DNA from: Monocercomonoides exilis
Taxonomy: Eukaryota; Preaxostyla; Oxymonadida; Polymastigidae
DNA length: 64,000 nt
Direction of reading: 5' to 3'
NCBI GenBank assembly: GCA_001643675.2
Contig: LSRY02000016.1
Coordinates: 868,001-932,000 of the forward strand
Below are positions 36,507-49,599 of the stretch, piece by piece (within the stretch, counting starts at the first letter, position 1; the number at the start of each line of letters is the position of its first letter). The notes beneath the pieces are model-generated. The model saw only the letters and a program-made list of their open reading frames with translations, had not been told where the DNA came from and made no database searches. The translations under genes and the position numbers were made by a program.

Positions 36507-37507
36507 TATATATATAGGGTCATAATTTTATTAGTACCCCGTTTTTTATTAGATCCTAAATTTTTTTTTCTCATATTGCTTTATATAGAAGCTTATACGC
36601 AATGAGAATAAATTTAAAATAAATAATATATTATTATAAGGTTGTATACAAAATATTTTTGAAAATCATTTCTTTTAAAAAAAGATCTGAATTTTTTTAG
36701 TTTTATTTTTTGATCAATGTTTTGCTCGTGTTTCCACGAGTTTTTGAAACCAAGCATTTTCCTTGTTAGCATTGTTTTTAAACTTTTCTTTTTAACATTT
36801 TTGGTTATTTTATAACTATAGAAACTCTTTTTTTTCACTAGTTTTCACACCTCACCTTTTTTTCGTAAAACTGAAATATAAACAAAGAGAATATTATTTA
36901 CACCTTTTTCTTATGTTCAAATAATGTATTATTTAGTATCATATCATATAATTAAGCTATAATATATGAATATTTGTGAATGACGAGTTTAACACGAAAA
37001 ACAAAATATCGTCTTTTTCATTTTGTGTGCCAAATGTTTTTTGTAAAATATTTTTTCCATATCACATATTTGTAACAAACAATAATACATTATTTGAACA
37101 TAAGAAAAAGGTGTAAATAATATTCTCTTTGTTTATATTTCAGTTTTACGAAAAAAAGGTGAGGTGTGAAAACTAGTGAAAAAAAAGAGTTTCTATAGTT
37201 ATAAAATAACCAAAAATGTTAAAAAGAAAAGTTTAAAAACAATGCTAACAAGGAAAATGCTTGGTTTCAAAAACTCGTGGAAACACGAGCAAAACATTGA
37301 TCAAAAAATAAAACTAAAAAAATTCAGATCTTTTTTTAAAAGAAATGATTTTCAAAAATATTTTGTATACAACCTTATAATAATATATTATTTATTTTAA
37401 ATTTATTCTCATTGCGTATAAGCTTCTATATAAAGCAATATGAGAAAAAAAAATTTAGGATCTAATAAAAAACGGGGTACTAATAAAATTATGACCCTAT
37501 ATATATA
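36507..37507. mobile_element. Palindrome 1: long-inverted-repeat MITE/foldback element
   Basis: The left arm 36507-36933 and right arm 37081-37507 are inverted copies of 427 bp with no gap or mismatch that I could find; paired positions sum to 74014 throughout. The spacer is 147 bp (36934-37080) and unrelated to the arms. Ends read TATATA-GGGTCATAATTTTA and its complement, so the element proper starts at GGGT/AGGGT inside a TA run, as expected for TA-target Tc1/mariner-type insertions. A 74-codon Lys-rich frame occurs in both arms by symmetry (36614-36838 and 37176-37400); it may be a relic but shows no transposase motif. No transposase is encoded, so the element would be non-autonomous. The transcript could fold into a hairpin of over 400 bp. 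Confidence 0.85.
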
Positions 37508-38526
37508 GGGTGATTTATAAACCCGGACTTTTTTTAAAATTCATATTTCTCGACGAGTTTAAAAAATTAAATTATAATAATTTACACAATTATGCATTAG
37601 TGTATAACACATATAACTATATACAAATTTTTATAAATTGTATTGTATATTTTTTGAAATAAATAATATTTATTTTTGAAAATCCGACTTTTGATGAATT
37701 TTTCTATTTTAATTAAACGATTCAATTCATCTTTTGCACACATAACCCATTTTTTCCATGATGCAAACAATTCTGGTTATTTTTTATTTTCCACAATTTG
37801 CTCTTTCTTATTGAATGATAATCTGTCATTTTTGAAAAATTTTGTCAATGGGACAACTTAAAAAATTTTTTTCATAAAATGCAGAAACATCGAACAAAAA
37901 CTAACACTTGCATCAATAAATATGATAGTTATATAAAATTACCGCTACATTATAATTAATAATTATTCAGTAGGGATTTCATGAATGTTATCTGTTTTGA
38001 TAATTAATGATATTTTAATGTTCATTTTCATTGAAATTCGAATAAATATTATTTTTTGAAGTCCCTGCTGTATCATTATTAATTATAATGTAGCGGTAAT
38101 TTTATATAACTATCATATTTATTGATGCAAGTGTTAGTTTTTGTTCGATGTTTCTGCATTTTATGAAAAAAATTTTTTAAGTTGTCCCATTGACAAAATT
38201 TTTCAAAAATGACAGATTATCATTCAATAAGAAAGAGCAAATTGTGGAAAATAAAAAATAACCAGAATTGTTTGCATCATGGAAAAAATGGGTTATGTGT
38301 GCAAAAGATGAATTGAATCGTTTAATTAAAATAGAAAAATTCATCAAAAGTCGGATTTTCAAAAATAAATATTATTTATTTCAAAAAATATACAATACAA
38401 TTTATAAAAATTTGTATATAGTTATATGTGTTATACACTAATGCATAATTGTGTAAATTATTATAATTTAATTTTTTAAACTCGTCGAGAAATATGAATT
38501 TTAAAAAAAGTCCGGGTTTATAAATC

Positions 38527-38540
<14 letters not shown>
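37498..38540. mobile_element. Palindrome 2: second long-inverted-repeat element, abutting the first
   Basis: The left arm 37498-37963 and right arm 38075-38540 are inverted copies of 466 bp (paired positions sum to 76038). The match continues with a few mismatches to 37981/38057 before the loop. The sequence differs from palindrome 1, but the ends share the form TATATAGGGT: GGGTGATTTATAAACCCGG here. The two elements share the TA run at 37498-37507, so one probably inserted at the TA edge of the other. A 61-codon frame recurs in both arms (37676-37861 and 38177-38362) with no recognised family. Divergence only near the loop and perfect outer arms suggest recent origin or arm homogenisation. 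Confidence 0.85.

Positions 38541-38580
<40 letters not shown>
38531..38580. repeat. (TA)25 microsatellite
   Basis: Pure TA run at the right edge of palindrome 2. It may be the original insertion target. Confidence 0.95.
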
Positions 38581-38586
<6 letters not shown>

Positions 38587-38856
38587 AATAAACAAATAAA
38601 TAAAATAAATAATAATGAAAACTTTATATTTACATAACTTTTGAATCAGGCCATTTAACACTCTATTTTTCTTTTTAATCTTAAAATCATCTTATGTGAA
38701 GGATAAAACTCATAATTTTCAAAATGAAGTTATTCATCTGTTGATGTTTTACCTTTAAATTCAAAAAATTTGTTTATATTCGATTTTTTCAGAATAATTA
38801 TTCTTTGAAATAAGAATTTTATCCAAACAATAACCGTATTATGGTTATGATCAAAA
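38581..38856. promoter_or_regulatory. Upstream region of NUP155
   Basis: About 275 bp of AT-rich DNA between the TA run and the first NUP155 exon. It must serve as its promoter. No motif is recognised. Confidence 0.35.
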
Positions 38857-41800
38857 ATGGAAAATGAGCAATTTTCTCTTATAACTGCAATTAGATTTTT
38901 AAATGATATAATTGAAATCGAAGAGAATACACCAGATTTGGCATCATATATGTCAAATAGCACTCAATCATTATTCTCACAAATTGATGTTTGATTTTAT
39001 TTTTTTGTCTTTGTCTGAAGTCTACAAAATTAATCATGATTTTTTCCAACATTTTGGTGAATCACATCAATTACTTAATAGATTCCACAATTTTCACAAA
39101 AATGTTTTGTTGCTTTTCCGAGTATTCTGAGGGATTCACTAAAATGTTAGCTTTTATTCTATTTCTTTTTGACGAATCATTTGCTTATGATCTAAATTTA
39201 TTTAAATGATTGAACATTACGTATATTATAGCATCAAATACGAAAATTGGTATTTTTCCATCTATTAATCGAATTTGGGCGATTTCTGGAAGAAGATTTT
39301 TTCTGTGGAATTATCTTGATGGGTTTGAGATTTTATATGGTTTACTTTGCACTTTTTCAAAATCTTTGTTATTTTAAGGCAAGATTTTTGCCATTATGAT
39401 CATGTTCACAAACCAATTGTGTTGTGTCACCTAGCTGCACCAAAGCAAAATATCTTCACTGATGATATAAAGTATTGCTTTAAATACTTCCATTTTCACA
39501 AAATGATATTTTTTTTTCTTTGAGGTACGTTATGGTTTTGGTAACCGCAGATAACATCAGAATTTTTGGAGTTTCTTTTTCTGATGGAACAATTGATGGA
39601 GCGATCCAGATAGTCGAAAGTGTGAATCTGAATTATTTTCAATAAAACTCTTCAATTTCGAATGATAATTTATTCACACATATTCACATTTAGCTGATCT
39701 TTCTACATCCACAGACGGAGTTTATTTTCGATCAGTTGGATCGTTGCCGAATGGGAGAATATTCTTTGGAGGTGACGACAACTGCGTTCACGAGCTGCTA
39801 TACCGCAAGCAAAAAGGCTGGATCCGCGGGCGCTGCACACTGAAGAACAGAACGCGTCCGCACTGGAAGGATTACCTGCCGCGGCGACCGTCGCTCCCAT
39901 CGTTTCTGTGGGTGGATGCAGAACGAGAAGGAATCGTGCAGCTGGTTGTGGATCCGCTCCGGCACACGCTGGCAACGCTGGGCAGCCGCGGGACAATCAC
40001 TCTGTACGACCTGGGCGTGTCTGCCTCACCAACTGCATCGACATGCCGGAAGGTGTCTGCGATGCCGCTGAAGAAGCAGATTGAGCGGATGAAGAAGATC
40101 CACTCATCGTCTGACCTGCTGTTGGACTCGCTGCCACCACAGGCGCTGCAGCCTGTCTCACTCCACGTCATCAACCGCTCAGAGAGTCAGGTGTGGGCAC
40201 TCGCTGCCGTCACACGCTGCGGCGTAAGGCTGTTCTTCTCGACGCTGTCGTGGTCGGTGAAGAAGATGCAGATGCTTGAGCTCGATGATGGGACAGGTGC
40301 AGATGCAGGTGGATCAACTGAGTCGCTGATGGCGCGGTATCTGATGAAGCAGCGGATGGAAGGGCTGAGCGACACAGGGAGCATGTTCCCGTCGTATGGC
40401 GCACAAGAACAAGACCGAGGAGGAGGAGGAAAAGGGGCAGGTTCTTCGAGTGTGGTGAACATCTCACCGTTCTCGTCGCTTTCGTCGTATTCGCCTGTAC
40501 TGAGGGAGTATCGCCCTGAGAAGCTGAAGCTGATGCATGCACAGCTGCCTCCGGTGAGGGCACTCTCTGAATATTTCTCGCCAAACATTGCTTCTTCAGC
40601 AGCTGCGTCTGGAATGGAATCTGACCAATCTTCTGCTTCTGCTTCTTCATCCGCTTCTTCCTCTTCTGTTCCTCTCTCTTCCACATACGCACCTCCACAG
40701 TCCTCTCCGCTTCGTCCATATCCCTCTTTAGATCCAGCCATCTCATCATCTCCATACAACCCCAATTATCCTTCTTCTTCCCCTCTTTCTTCTGTCTCCT
40801 CTGAGTACGTTGTGCAGAACGAGACTGTCAACTTCAATGATGTGCGGACTGCCTTCATCTCATCCGGCATTTCTCTTATTTCAGACAAGCGATCGCGCGA
40901 TTCTGATGTTCTGTTTGCGCTGACAACAACACCAATGGCCCAGTCAACTGCAGCAGCTGCTGCTCAAAGCTTCCATTCATTTCCCTTTGTATCTCAGCAG
41001 AATTCTTTCGTTTCTTCCTATCCATCTTCATCTTCTGCTTTTCCACTTCCACCACCACAATCACAATCAAATTCCACACTATCATCCACAACTTCCTCAT
41101 TTCAGCCACAAACATTAGGTTTCTATCCATCCCCCTCCGACTACGGGAGCCATCTCACTCTCCCTTTCGTCCCCTTCCGCCCGCAAGACGACCTCGCCAA
41201 GCGCTTTGGCAAGGCCTCCAGCCTTCCCATGCTCTTATCCTCTTCTGGTCTGCTTCTCAATGAGTCAGCCACAGCCATCCACCCCCCATCTCCAGTGCTT
41301 GCCATTGGAGAGGTGCCCTTGTCTGTGTCACTAGCTGCCACATCTGACCCTGCCATCAGCTGGTTCTTGCTGCTGCGCCCGTGGCTGAGTCTGCCGTCGC
41401 CAGGTATGAGCCGCTTGTCCACGCTGCAGCGTCTGCAGAGGGTGTACGAGGAAACAAAAAGGCAGATGAGATTCCGAACAGAAGTTGGAGCAGCCGGTGG
41501 AGCGCAGGGGAGTGTGGATGTGATGTCGATGTTTCCGAAAGCACGTGTTTCGTTCCAGAACGCGTTTTTGGAGGCGAATGGAGGAAGTGGCAGTGGAGGA
41601 ATGGGAATGAATGGAGGAGCAGGAGGAGGAGCAGGAGGAGGAGGAAGGAGGAGAGAAGAGCTGATGATGATGCGCCGACAAGACAACGAGGATGAAATGC
41701 AAGCGTTTGACGAGGTGTTCTTCACCCCTTCGATGTATTCCCTGTCCGCATATCTTCCGTTCTACTCCTCTCCCACCAGCATCGTCCCTCCTTATCTTCT

Positions 41801-44800
41801 TCCCCAAGCCTCTTCAAAGACTGCCCGTGTATCCATCGTGCGGCAGCTGCTGAATGCGTCTTCAGTGACACATCTTGTCTCTCAGATGCCCCACCCACCC
41901 CGAGCAATCGACCATCTCACACAGCACTTGCTTCCCCAGAGGATGCTGTTTGCACTCACTGGGCAAGGAATATGCATCCTTACATGCGCCAGGCCGATGG
42001 ACAATGTTGCTGCTTTGCTCAATCGCATTGCTGATTCACAACAAAAACTGCAGTCGCAATCGCAGGCAGCTGGTCAGATACTTCCTCCACAACAACAACA
42101 ACAGCTGCGTCAACAAGGAATGTTTACGAGACAAGACAATTCGCTTTCTCTTTTGCAATCAACCTCTTCTTCTTCCAATCCGAATTCGAATTCCAATTCC
42201 TTGTCTGTTGACTCACTGCGCAGTGCCACCAACTCGTATGGTCCGTCTGAAGTGTGCCACATGATTCTCCGCTTGCTCTGCTCTCCACAGCCGCTGGCAT
42301 CAACCGCCCCTGCTTCTCTTCCTCCGCCACCTCCTCCACCTCATCTGCTGTCGTTGATGTCAGTACAGGAACAGCTGAATGGAGGAAGTGATGGTTCAGA
42401 CATTGGGGGTGAGGAAAGATATGGCAGAGAAGCGATGGATGAGAGGGAGAGGCAAAGAGAAAGTGAGATGCAGAGGAAGATGATGGGTCAGTCGTCGCAG
42501 TTTGGAACGAGGCATTTTGGCGGCTTGGGGGCGAAGGAGCACAAGAGACGGTCGCTTTTGCTGGCACCTTCTTCATATTCAAACAAGTTTTCATATTCTT
42601 CTTCTTCTTCTTCTCCATTCTCTTCATCATCTTCTTCTTTCTCATCCAAAGACAGACATTCATCATCATTTCACCAAGGAAACTTCAATCAAAGCATTTC
42701 TTCATATTCTTCTTCTTCCTCCTCTCCTTCTTCTTCATTCCCACCTCAATCACTTGCCATCCGCACTGAACCTATCGTCCTCTCCTGCCTCGATCCAATC
42801 GTCTCTTCTTCTCCTTCTTTGACTTCAGCTACTGCCTCCTCCCTCTGCCTCAAGGCATTCATGCTTCTGGGTTCTTCTTTCTCCTCTTCGCTCCTCACCC
42901 TTTTGGATCCTCATTCTCCTCCTCCTCCTCCCCCCGGTGCTCCCTTCACTCCCTCCTCAGCCAATTTCCCTGCTGCTTTGCTTATGCATTCCGTCAGCCC
43001 TGCCTCTCTTCTGTGGAACAATTCGTATGTCGCTGACTTGACTCATTCTGTGATTGCGACGAGGTACTTTTCGGCTGCTCACAACGCGCTGTTTTTGTAT
43101 CTGGCGCGGTCAATTGCACCCCTCTGGAACATGCCATTGATGCTGTTTATGGTGGCACCTTCTTCTTCTTCTTCTGGTTATTCATCTGGAGTTGGAGATG
43201 AGAATAAAAGAAAAAGTGGGGTTAATAGAGAAAGAAATGTGTTTGGTGGATATAATCAAGAAGGAGAAAAAGAACGAGAAGGAAAAAAAGGTGAAGGAGA
43301 TGATGAAGAAGAAGAAGAAAAGAAGAGGAAGCGAAAGGAAGCGAAAGCACAAGAAAGGAAGTGGAACAAAAGAGGAAGTGTGGATGCGATTCTTTCATTG
43401 CTTTCGTGGGGAACAGAACTTGAACAACTGGATTCGACACTGAAGGAGAAAGACATGTTGAACTATCCAAATGTGTTTGGGAATGAGGTGAATGACAAAG
43501 AGGAAGGGAAAATTTTGTCGTTGAGATCGATTTTGAAGAGGAAAAGAGACGAAAATGAGTTGGACGGAGGGTTTGGGGAAGGGGAAGATGAAGATGAAGA
43601 AGGAGAGGAAGGAGAAGGAGAAGGAGAGGAAGATGATTGGGATGATGTGATTGGAGAAGACAGCTGGCTGTGGAAGGATTCAGACGAAGAAGACAACGAA
43701 AACGATGGCGTTGATGGCAATGAATCAAAAGAAAGGAAAGAAAAAGGAATAAATGCCAATGGCAGAAAAGAGAAACGAAAGAGGAAGAATGGCAAAGAGG
43801 AGATGTCTATGTTTTCGACAGGAAGTGAAAAGCGACGCAGAATAAATGAAACTGAATATGAAGCTATTGAGAACGAGGCAAGCAAGAACGAAAGGGCAAA
43901 GCAGAAGGAGCTGCAGGAGCTGGACGAGATCGTTCAGAGCGAAGAGGCGAAGAAAGCGAAGAAAGAGGCAAAAAGGCGGATGAGGTTGCTGAGGCAGCAA
44001 ATGATACGAGAACAGATCCGCACAGCCGACCTGCCGTCTTCCTCGCCCATTGGCTCGCTGCCTCCTGCTTCTCTTGTCTCGTTCCTGCCTCCGTCTTCAC
44101 TTGGATACCAGAATGGATTTGATGGAGGAATCGGAAGAGCAGGAAGAGCAGGAGGAATAAGAGGAAGTGAAAGAGGAGGGAACTTGCCAAACAGCTTGTC
44201 AAATGTGCAGCATTCAGACGATGTCTTCCACAGCTTCCTGGGCATCAGCGGATCAGGTGCTGAATCTTCATCCTTTAACAATTCTTACCCAAGCTCTTCT
44301 TCTTCAAACCCATTTGCCAATTCTCGTTGCTTCTCTTCTTCTTCCTCTTCTTCATTCTCTTCATCTTCTTCTGGTTTGTCTTCCATGTTCTCTATCTCTG
44401 ACGAGTCATCTGCGTCTGTCCCTGTCACGGTCACTCTTCTTGTTGAGCCTGCTCTGTTAGCATCGCTCGCGCAGCCACTTGCTGCTTTGCTGTATTTGAT
44501 ATCAGGACAGAGGAGGTTTGCTTCGTATCTGTTTGCGTGCAATGGAGAGAAAGATGAACAAAATGCGAATTCTTCTTCTTCTTCATCGTCTTCTTCTTCT
44601 TCTTCTTCAGCTTCTTCTTCCTCTTCTTCCTCATATTCAAATTCACATGCATACAACAAACGAAGAAGAAACTGCTTTTCTTCTGCTTTTTCATTCCTTT
44701 CACCGAATTTCATGTCTTCTTCCTCTTCTTTTTATGCTCCCTCAACAACAACATCATCATCATCGTCTTCTTCTTCTTCCTCCTCATCCTCTTCTTCCTC

Positions 44801-47800
44801 TTCCTCTCCTTCTCCAATTTCATACACCTACACCGAGCAAGACTCCCTCTGCGCTTTCTACTCCATCCTCTCCCGCTGCTACGAAGGTATTCTTCTTGTT
44901 CTCCTTCTTTCTGAGCTGAACATCCTAACCACATCTGAATCACCCAAGCAGTTAACTCTTTCTCTTCCTGTCTCTTGCCTCAGGCACCCTTCAAGCATGC
45001 CTTTCCACACACACACATCGCTTGCTTATCCTCTCCCGGCTGCCACTCTGTTTTCTCCCACACCTTCTTCTTCTTCCTCTTCCTCTTCCTCTTCTTCTTC
45101 TTCCTCTTCCTCTTTTTATAGCAGACTGAATGTGAATGCTTATTATCTCACTTTTCGAGATCTTATTGCAACATCAGCAGGAGCAGCAGTTGCACAGTCG
45201 CTGATCATATCTTCACTCATGCGTGTCTTCCAAGCTCCTCAAGGCAATTCAAGCTTCAATTCTTCTTTGTCTTCTTCCTCTTCTTCCTCTTCTTTCTCTT
45301 CCTTCTCTTCTGATGATCACGACAGCACCCCACTTGAGACAGCAGATACGCTGAGCACCTCCTTCACTCGCTTCTGCCCATCCTTCTTCCCACCAGGCGA
45401 TGTGAAGCTCTGCCACACCCTCTCTTTCCTTCAGATGGTTGCACAGGGCCAGCTGAGGGAGAGCGAGCAAAGAAGAGAGAAAGAGCAGAACATGCTGAAA
45501 TGGAATGCGAATGGTGATGTGTTCTGCAAACAGAACGGAACACAGCAGGAAGAGGAGATAACACTACAGGACGCAGAAGCTGCTGTTCAGATGGTTGCCA
45601 GCCAATTCCAATCGAAAGAGCAACAAATGCAACAATTACAACAAGGCAAACAAGAACAAAGCAAACATAACAGTCAGCAACATCATCAGAATGATTCATT
45701 GAATTCTTCATTTGATGCACAAAGCGCTGAGCCGTTGTTCCGCCGACGTGCTCCTGCCAGTGGAAGATTTCTGGTCTCTTCTCGCAACACAAACGATGCT
45801 CCAAAACGCGTCTTCTTTGACGAGCCAGCAACTGAAGAAGGAGAAGAATCAACAACAAAGGCATCATCTTTCTCCTCCTCCTCATCATCTTCATCTTCAT
45901 CTGCTACCAATTCTTTTTCTTCTTCTTCTGGTTATCAATCCACACAAAGCTCTGATCTCCTCCTGTTACTCCCATCCCACAAGCCTGACATGTACACAAG
46001 CAGCAGGAAGTTCCCAATGGATGCTGTAGAGCGCTTTGTGAAGCAGTCTTCTCCTCAGATGTTTATAAACAGACAAGCCAGAGCGATTCTGCTGGCAGCG
46101 TGTGTGCATCTCCTGCGTGAGTGTGCCCGCTCTGTCTCTCTCTCATTCTTCTGCCCTCTCTTCTGTGCGCTTTCTTTTCCCACAGCTTGCATTCCGCTGG
46201 TTGATGCGAAGATCAAACTGGCTGATCCGAATGAGCTGGCTCTGAAATGGCACAAGAACAAGTGCCCTTCATCGGATGTGGCGGGGGCTGAGGCATTCAG
46301 AAGAGTGAGGGATCTGCACTGGTGGGTGACATATGGCATGGAGTCCGCGCTGTCGCACAAGGAAGCGATGCAGGAGAGGCAGATCGAGATGGAGAGAGGG
46401 AAGGCGAAGATGAAGACTATGACGATGATGGCTGGGAGGGGAATGCAAAATAGAAGTGATACTGAGATTGGCTCAAACACATTGCAACAACAGCAGCTGC
46501 AACAGCAAGCAGCTTCGGCTTCAGCTTTGTCCAGCCAGATCCAGTCATCCGCCGAGCTTTTGAAATCCACCGACATTTTCCAGCATCTTCTGAAGCGGGA
46601 CGACCAGCTGATGCATCTTTCTGTGTACCGCTGGGCTGCCTCGCGTGGCTTCCTCCGCTCTGTCCTTGTCGGCTTGGACTCTCCTTTCATTGTGGAGTTC
46701 CTGTGCTCTGCCGACTGCGGCGACCAGGACGCGCTGTGGGAGCACTATCTGAGGAGAGGAGAGTCTGAAAAGGCGGCGGCGGAGCTGATGCGGCTGGCGG
46801 CAGACAGCAAAACGCGGCTGAACAGCGACTCGATGGCACATTTGTCGCAGGCATCGGGCTCTGTTTTGGCAGCAAAGGACGAATTTGCATCGACTGGAAA
46901 TAATCTTCTGGCACTGCGTGTGAAGTACATCACACTTGCAGCTGGCTGTCTTTCTGCTGCTTCAAACACGTCCATCTCAAAATTGCAGGACTTGAGGGCG
47001 CGTGTGAGTGTGGCGCATCTGCAGCAGACTCTGCGGCAGGAAGTCGAAGAAGAGCTGCGAGCAATGGCAGACACCCAACAACACACAGCATTGGAGCCAT
47101 TGCTCACCACAGCACTGACAAAACTCGACTCCCAGTTGTACGACTCAACCGAGCTCTTCACACAGTTTGCGGTTCCTCTATCGCTGTGCTGCTCTGTTTT
47201 GCTGCTTATGCAGAACGCTGGGCAGCTCAGCCAGGAGCTGATACAGGCGACGTGGGACGCTGTCCTTGAGAAGGAGATCAGCAGAGCACCTTCATTGATG
47301 CATGTGGCACCAAATGTGTCGGCAAGGATCATTCAGATCGGGTCGATCCTGTCGGCAAACGCATCATCGCTTTCTTCAGCTTCTTCAGGACAGTCGCTTT
47401 CGGCTGCTTCGGGATTTGCTCCTTCTCCTTCTCCTTCTCCTGCTACTTCTGCTGCTGCATTCACTTCATCCTCTTCTTCCTCTTCATCATCATCATCTGC
47501 TTCTTCTTCCTCTTCCTCTTCACTCCCGTCTGTTCTATTCCCTGTGTTCCATTTGCTCGACCGTCTTGAGCGCATCTCTCTGCGCCTGTCTCAACAAGGC
47601 GTTGCTCTTCTGTCTGCCACCTGGGCAGCTGATGCACTGATCAGAACAGGAGTAACCAAAGAGGAGGTTTTGCTGTCACTTCGCAATCTGCTTGCAAATG
47701 GCGATGCAGCGCTGAAGGAGCTGCAGGGTGTGAGGGAGCCTGCGGGCTCGCTGGCATTCTGGGGGCAGCCGATTCCGCGCAAGCATCTGCTGAGTCTTGT

Positions 47801-47840
47801 GGCACTGCTCTCGGAAGAGAATGTTCCACAGGCTCTTTAG
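38857..47840 (+). CDS. NUP155: Nup155/Nup170 nucleoporin (about 2,860 aa)
   Basis: Proposed exons are 38857-38988, 39021-39056, 39232-39322, 39379-39471, 39525-39619 and 39694-47840. Joins 2-6 hold phase; the first join (32-nt intron) is off by one base and stays unresolved. The N-terminal beta-propeller follows human Nup155: LNDIIEIEENTPDL; IGIFPSINRIWAISG...FFLWNYLDG; MVLVTADNIRIFGVSF; LPNGRIFFGGDDNCVHELLY; LVVDPLRHTLATLGSRGTI. The C-terminal alpha-solenoid is also clear, including LSVYRWAASRGFL, LWEHYLRRGESEKAAAELMRLA, LRARVSVAHLQQTL and LLTTALTKLDSQLYD. It would be an inner-ring scaffold subunit of the nuclear pore. The length is twice that of human NUP155 because poly-Ser, acidic and Gln-rich inserts fill the middle. 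The large last exon is GC-rich and the small 5' exons are AT-rich. Confidence 0.9.
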
Positions 47841-48278
47841 AAAAGAAAAGAAAATTAAGAAAATAATTAAAAAAATAAAAAAGGAATTAAATTTATTTCA
47901 CTTCACAGAATTATTTGATAAGAAAATGCAATTCACTAAATTAGAATATTATTTTTTTTCATGGAAAAAGTTAAATATAAAAAAAAGATAAATTTAATGA
48001 TTGGGCTCCTTGATGAATTTTGTTGCTTTACAAAATTTTTGAGTGAGATGGAAGAACACAAACGGAACACCATAAAATAAAAATTATAAAAATTACTAAA
48101 ATGTTTTTTCATTCAAGAAGAAGAGGAGAAGGAGGATGAAGAAGATGGAGAAGAAGGGGAAAAAAAAAATAAAAATAAACACAAAAGCAACAATAAAAAG
48201 AGACGAATGGAAACACAATTACTTTAAATATGTGAGAGTGTGAAATGTATAAGAAATGGAAGAAGGAAGGAGTTATCT
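47841..48278. other. Convergent intergenic region, NUP155 / STX18
   Basis: 438 bp with the 3' ends of both genes. It is A-rich with a GAAGAAG stretch near 48115 and contains no gene. Confidence 0.5.
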
Positions 48279-49484
48279 TCACAAGAACTCCTTCAACAAG
48301 AGAGATAAACTGAGGAAGATGTACAGATACGCAAACCAACGACGAATGGACCAGCGTTTTGATGCCTATTTTTGAAGATAAAACGAAAAATTTTGTGCAA
48401 AAAAATGTTTTTTTTTATTTTTGAAAAAGAAAATTGTAAATAGAAGTCGAAAATAAGAAATATAAAGCAACAAATAAGGAATAAATAACTGAAAATTAAT
48501 AAATTGTTTCAAACCTTTTTTATGAATCTTGTTCCATCTTTCACTAAATCTTGTGATGTGTCTGTCAAATATGATATCAAATCAGTTTTTTCTTTCTGTT
48601 CCACGATCTGAGTCAGCAAAATCTGCGACAGCTCACTAATCTCTTGTGCAGTTTGTGCTGTTTTCCTATTTAAAAAATACATCAATTCACATAATATAAT
48701 CAATCTCAAATACTTTTGGAAAAAAAATTACATACTGGACAATTTCAAGATGGTTATAAAGTTCATGTGCAACAAGTTCATTTTCAGCCATCAAATCATT
48801 CATTGAAGTTGAAGAAGGAAGGTCATCATCATACGAATACGAAGACCCTCTTTGCTCTTTCGGTTTTGGTTTCAACTTTTGTTCTGGTGGACGAGTAACA
48901 AGCTTCGGAGGTGCTTTCAACGCATATTTCTTTTTTCCTTCTTGTGCAACAATCGGTTCAAATCGAAAAGCAGCTTGTCTTTTTCTATCAACGTTTGTTC
49001 TAGCTTTTATAAGCGAATCGAGCATGTTCACTGAATCGCTCAGGTAATCAAGGAGATAACTGGTGATTTCAGAACGAAATGTTACAATATCAATAAAAAC
49101 ACTCATCTCATCAAGCTTGTCTTTTTTTGTTTTGAATATTGAAAATATCACTTTGCCTCTTGTTTTATCAACAAAATCTGCTAAATCAGAATTAAGCTTG
49201 TCAATTCTGATTTTCATATCACGGAAAAATTCCTTCCATTTCAGCGCAAACAAATCTCGATCTCTTTCTTCCATGGGCTGAATAAATCCAGTTGGAAATG
49301 AATACACATTTACAAAAGAAGCAGCATTGCTAAGAATAATTCCTCTTTTGAAACGGATTTCATCAAAAATCTTAACAGCTTCTTCCATGAAAGTATCTGC
49401 TTCAACAATTCGTGGACTAGGTTCTGATATTTCGACTTTAGGATGCTTTGCGCATATTTCTTTAAATAATTGTGTTCGATCCAT
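48279..49484 (-). CDS. STX18: Syntaxin 18 / Ufe1-like Qa-SNARE (328 aa)
   Basis: Exons 48736-49484, 48515-48665 and 48279-48365 (introns 70 and 149 nt) close in frame at 329 codons. The N-terminal domain starts MDRTQLFKEICAK and continues with SPRIVEADTFMEEAVKIFDEI, close to the syntaxin-18 N-terminal domain. After a basic linker comes the SNARE helix: ENELVAHELYNHLEIVQ, ISELSQILLTQIVEQKEK with the zero-layer Gln in VEQ, then LVKDGTRFIKK. The last exon supplies the tail anchor (RRWFAYLYIFLSLSLLLKEFL), absent from any single long ORF. Syntaxin 18 is the ER target SNARE for Golgi-to-ER COPI vesicles, working with Use1, Sec20 and Sec22. It shares a 115-bp promoter region with COG8, another retrograde-traffic gene. 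Confidence 0.88.
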
Positions 49485-49599
49485 TTAAAAAAACGATAAA
49501 ACAAATTCGATATAGATCGTTTTACCATAAGCGTAATTATTAATTCACCCACAATAAAGTTGTCATTACAAAAGAATTAATAATTTGAAATCTGCTGTT
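49485..49599. promoter_or_regulatory. Shared head-to-head promoter region, STX18 / COG8
   Basis: Only 115 bp separate two divergent start codons, so a single short AT-rich region drives both. No TATA box is evident. Confidence 0.55.

Noticed and set aside
36614-37400. Two identical 74-aa frames as genes
   Set aside because: They are the same arm of a palindrome read on both strands. No start context or family.
36507-38540. CRISPR array or telomeric repeat
   Set aside because: There is no repeat-spacer pattern. The structure is two palindromes in a TA-rich setting in eukaryotic DNA.
39090-39209. Frame reading FCCFSEYSEGFTKM... as a NUP155 propeller exon
   Set aside because: A better match to the same Nup155 segment (IGIFPSINRIW) lies at 39232-39322 with correct phase, so this stretch is intron.
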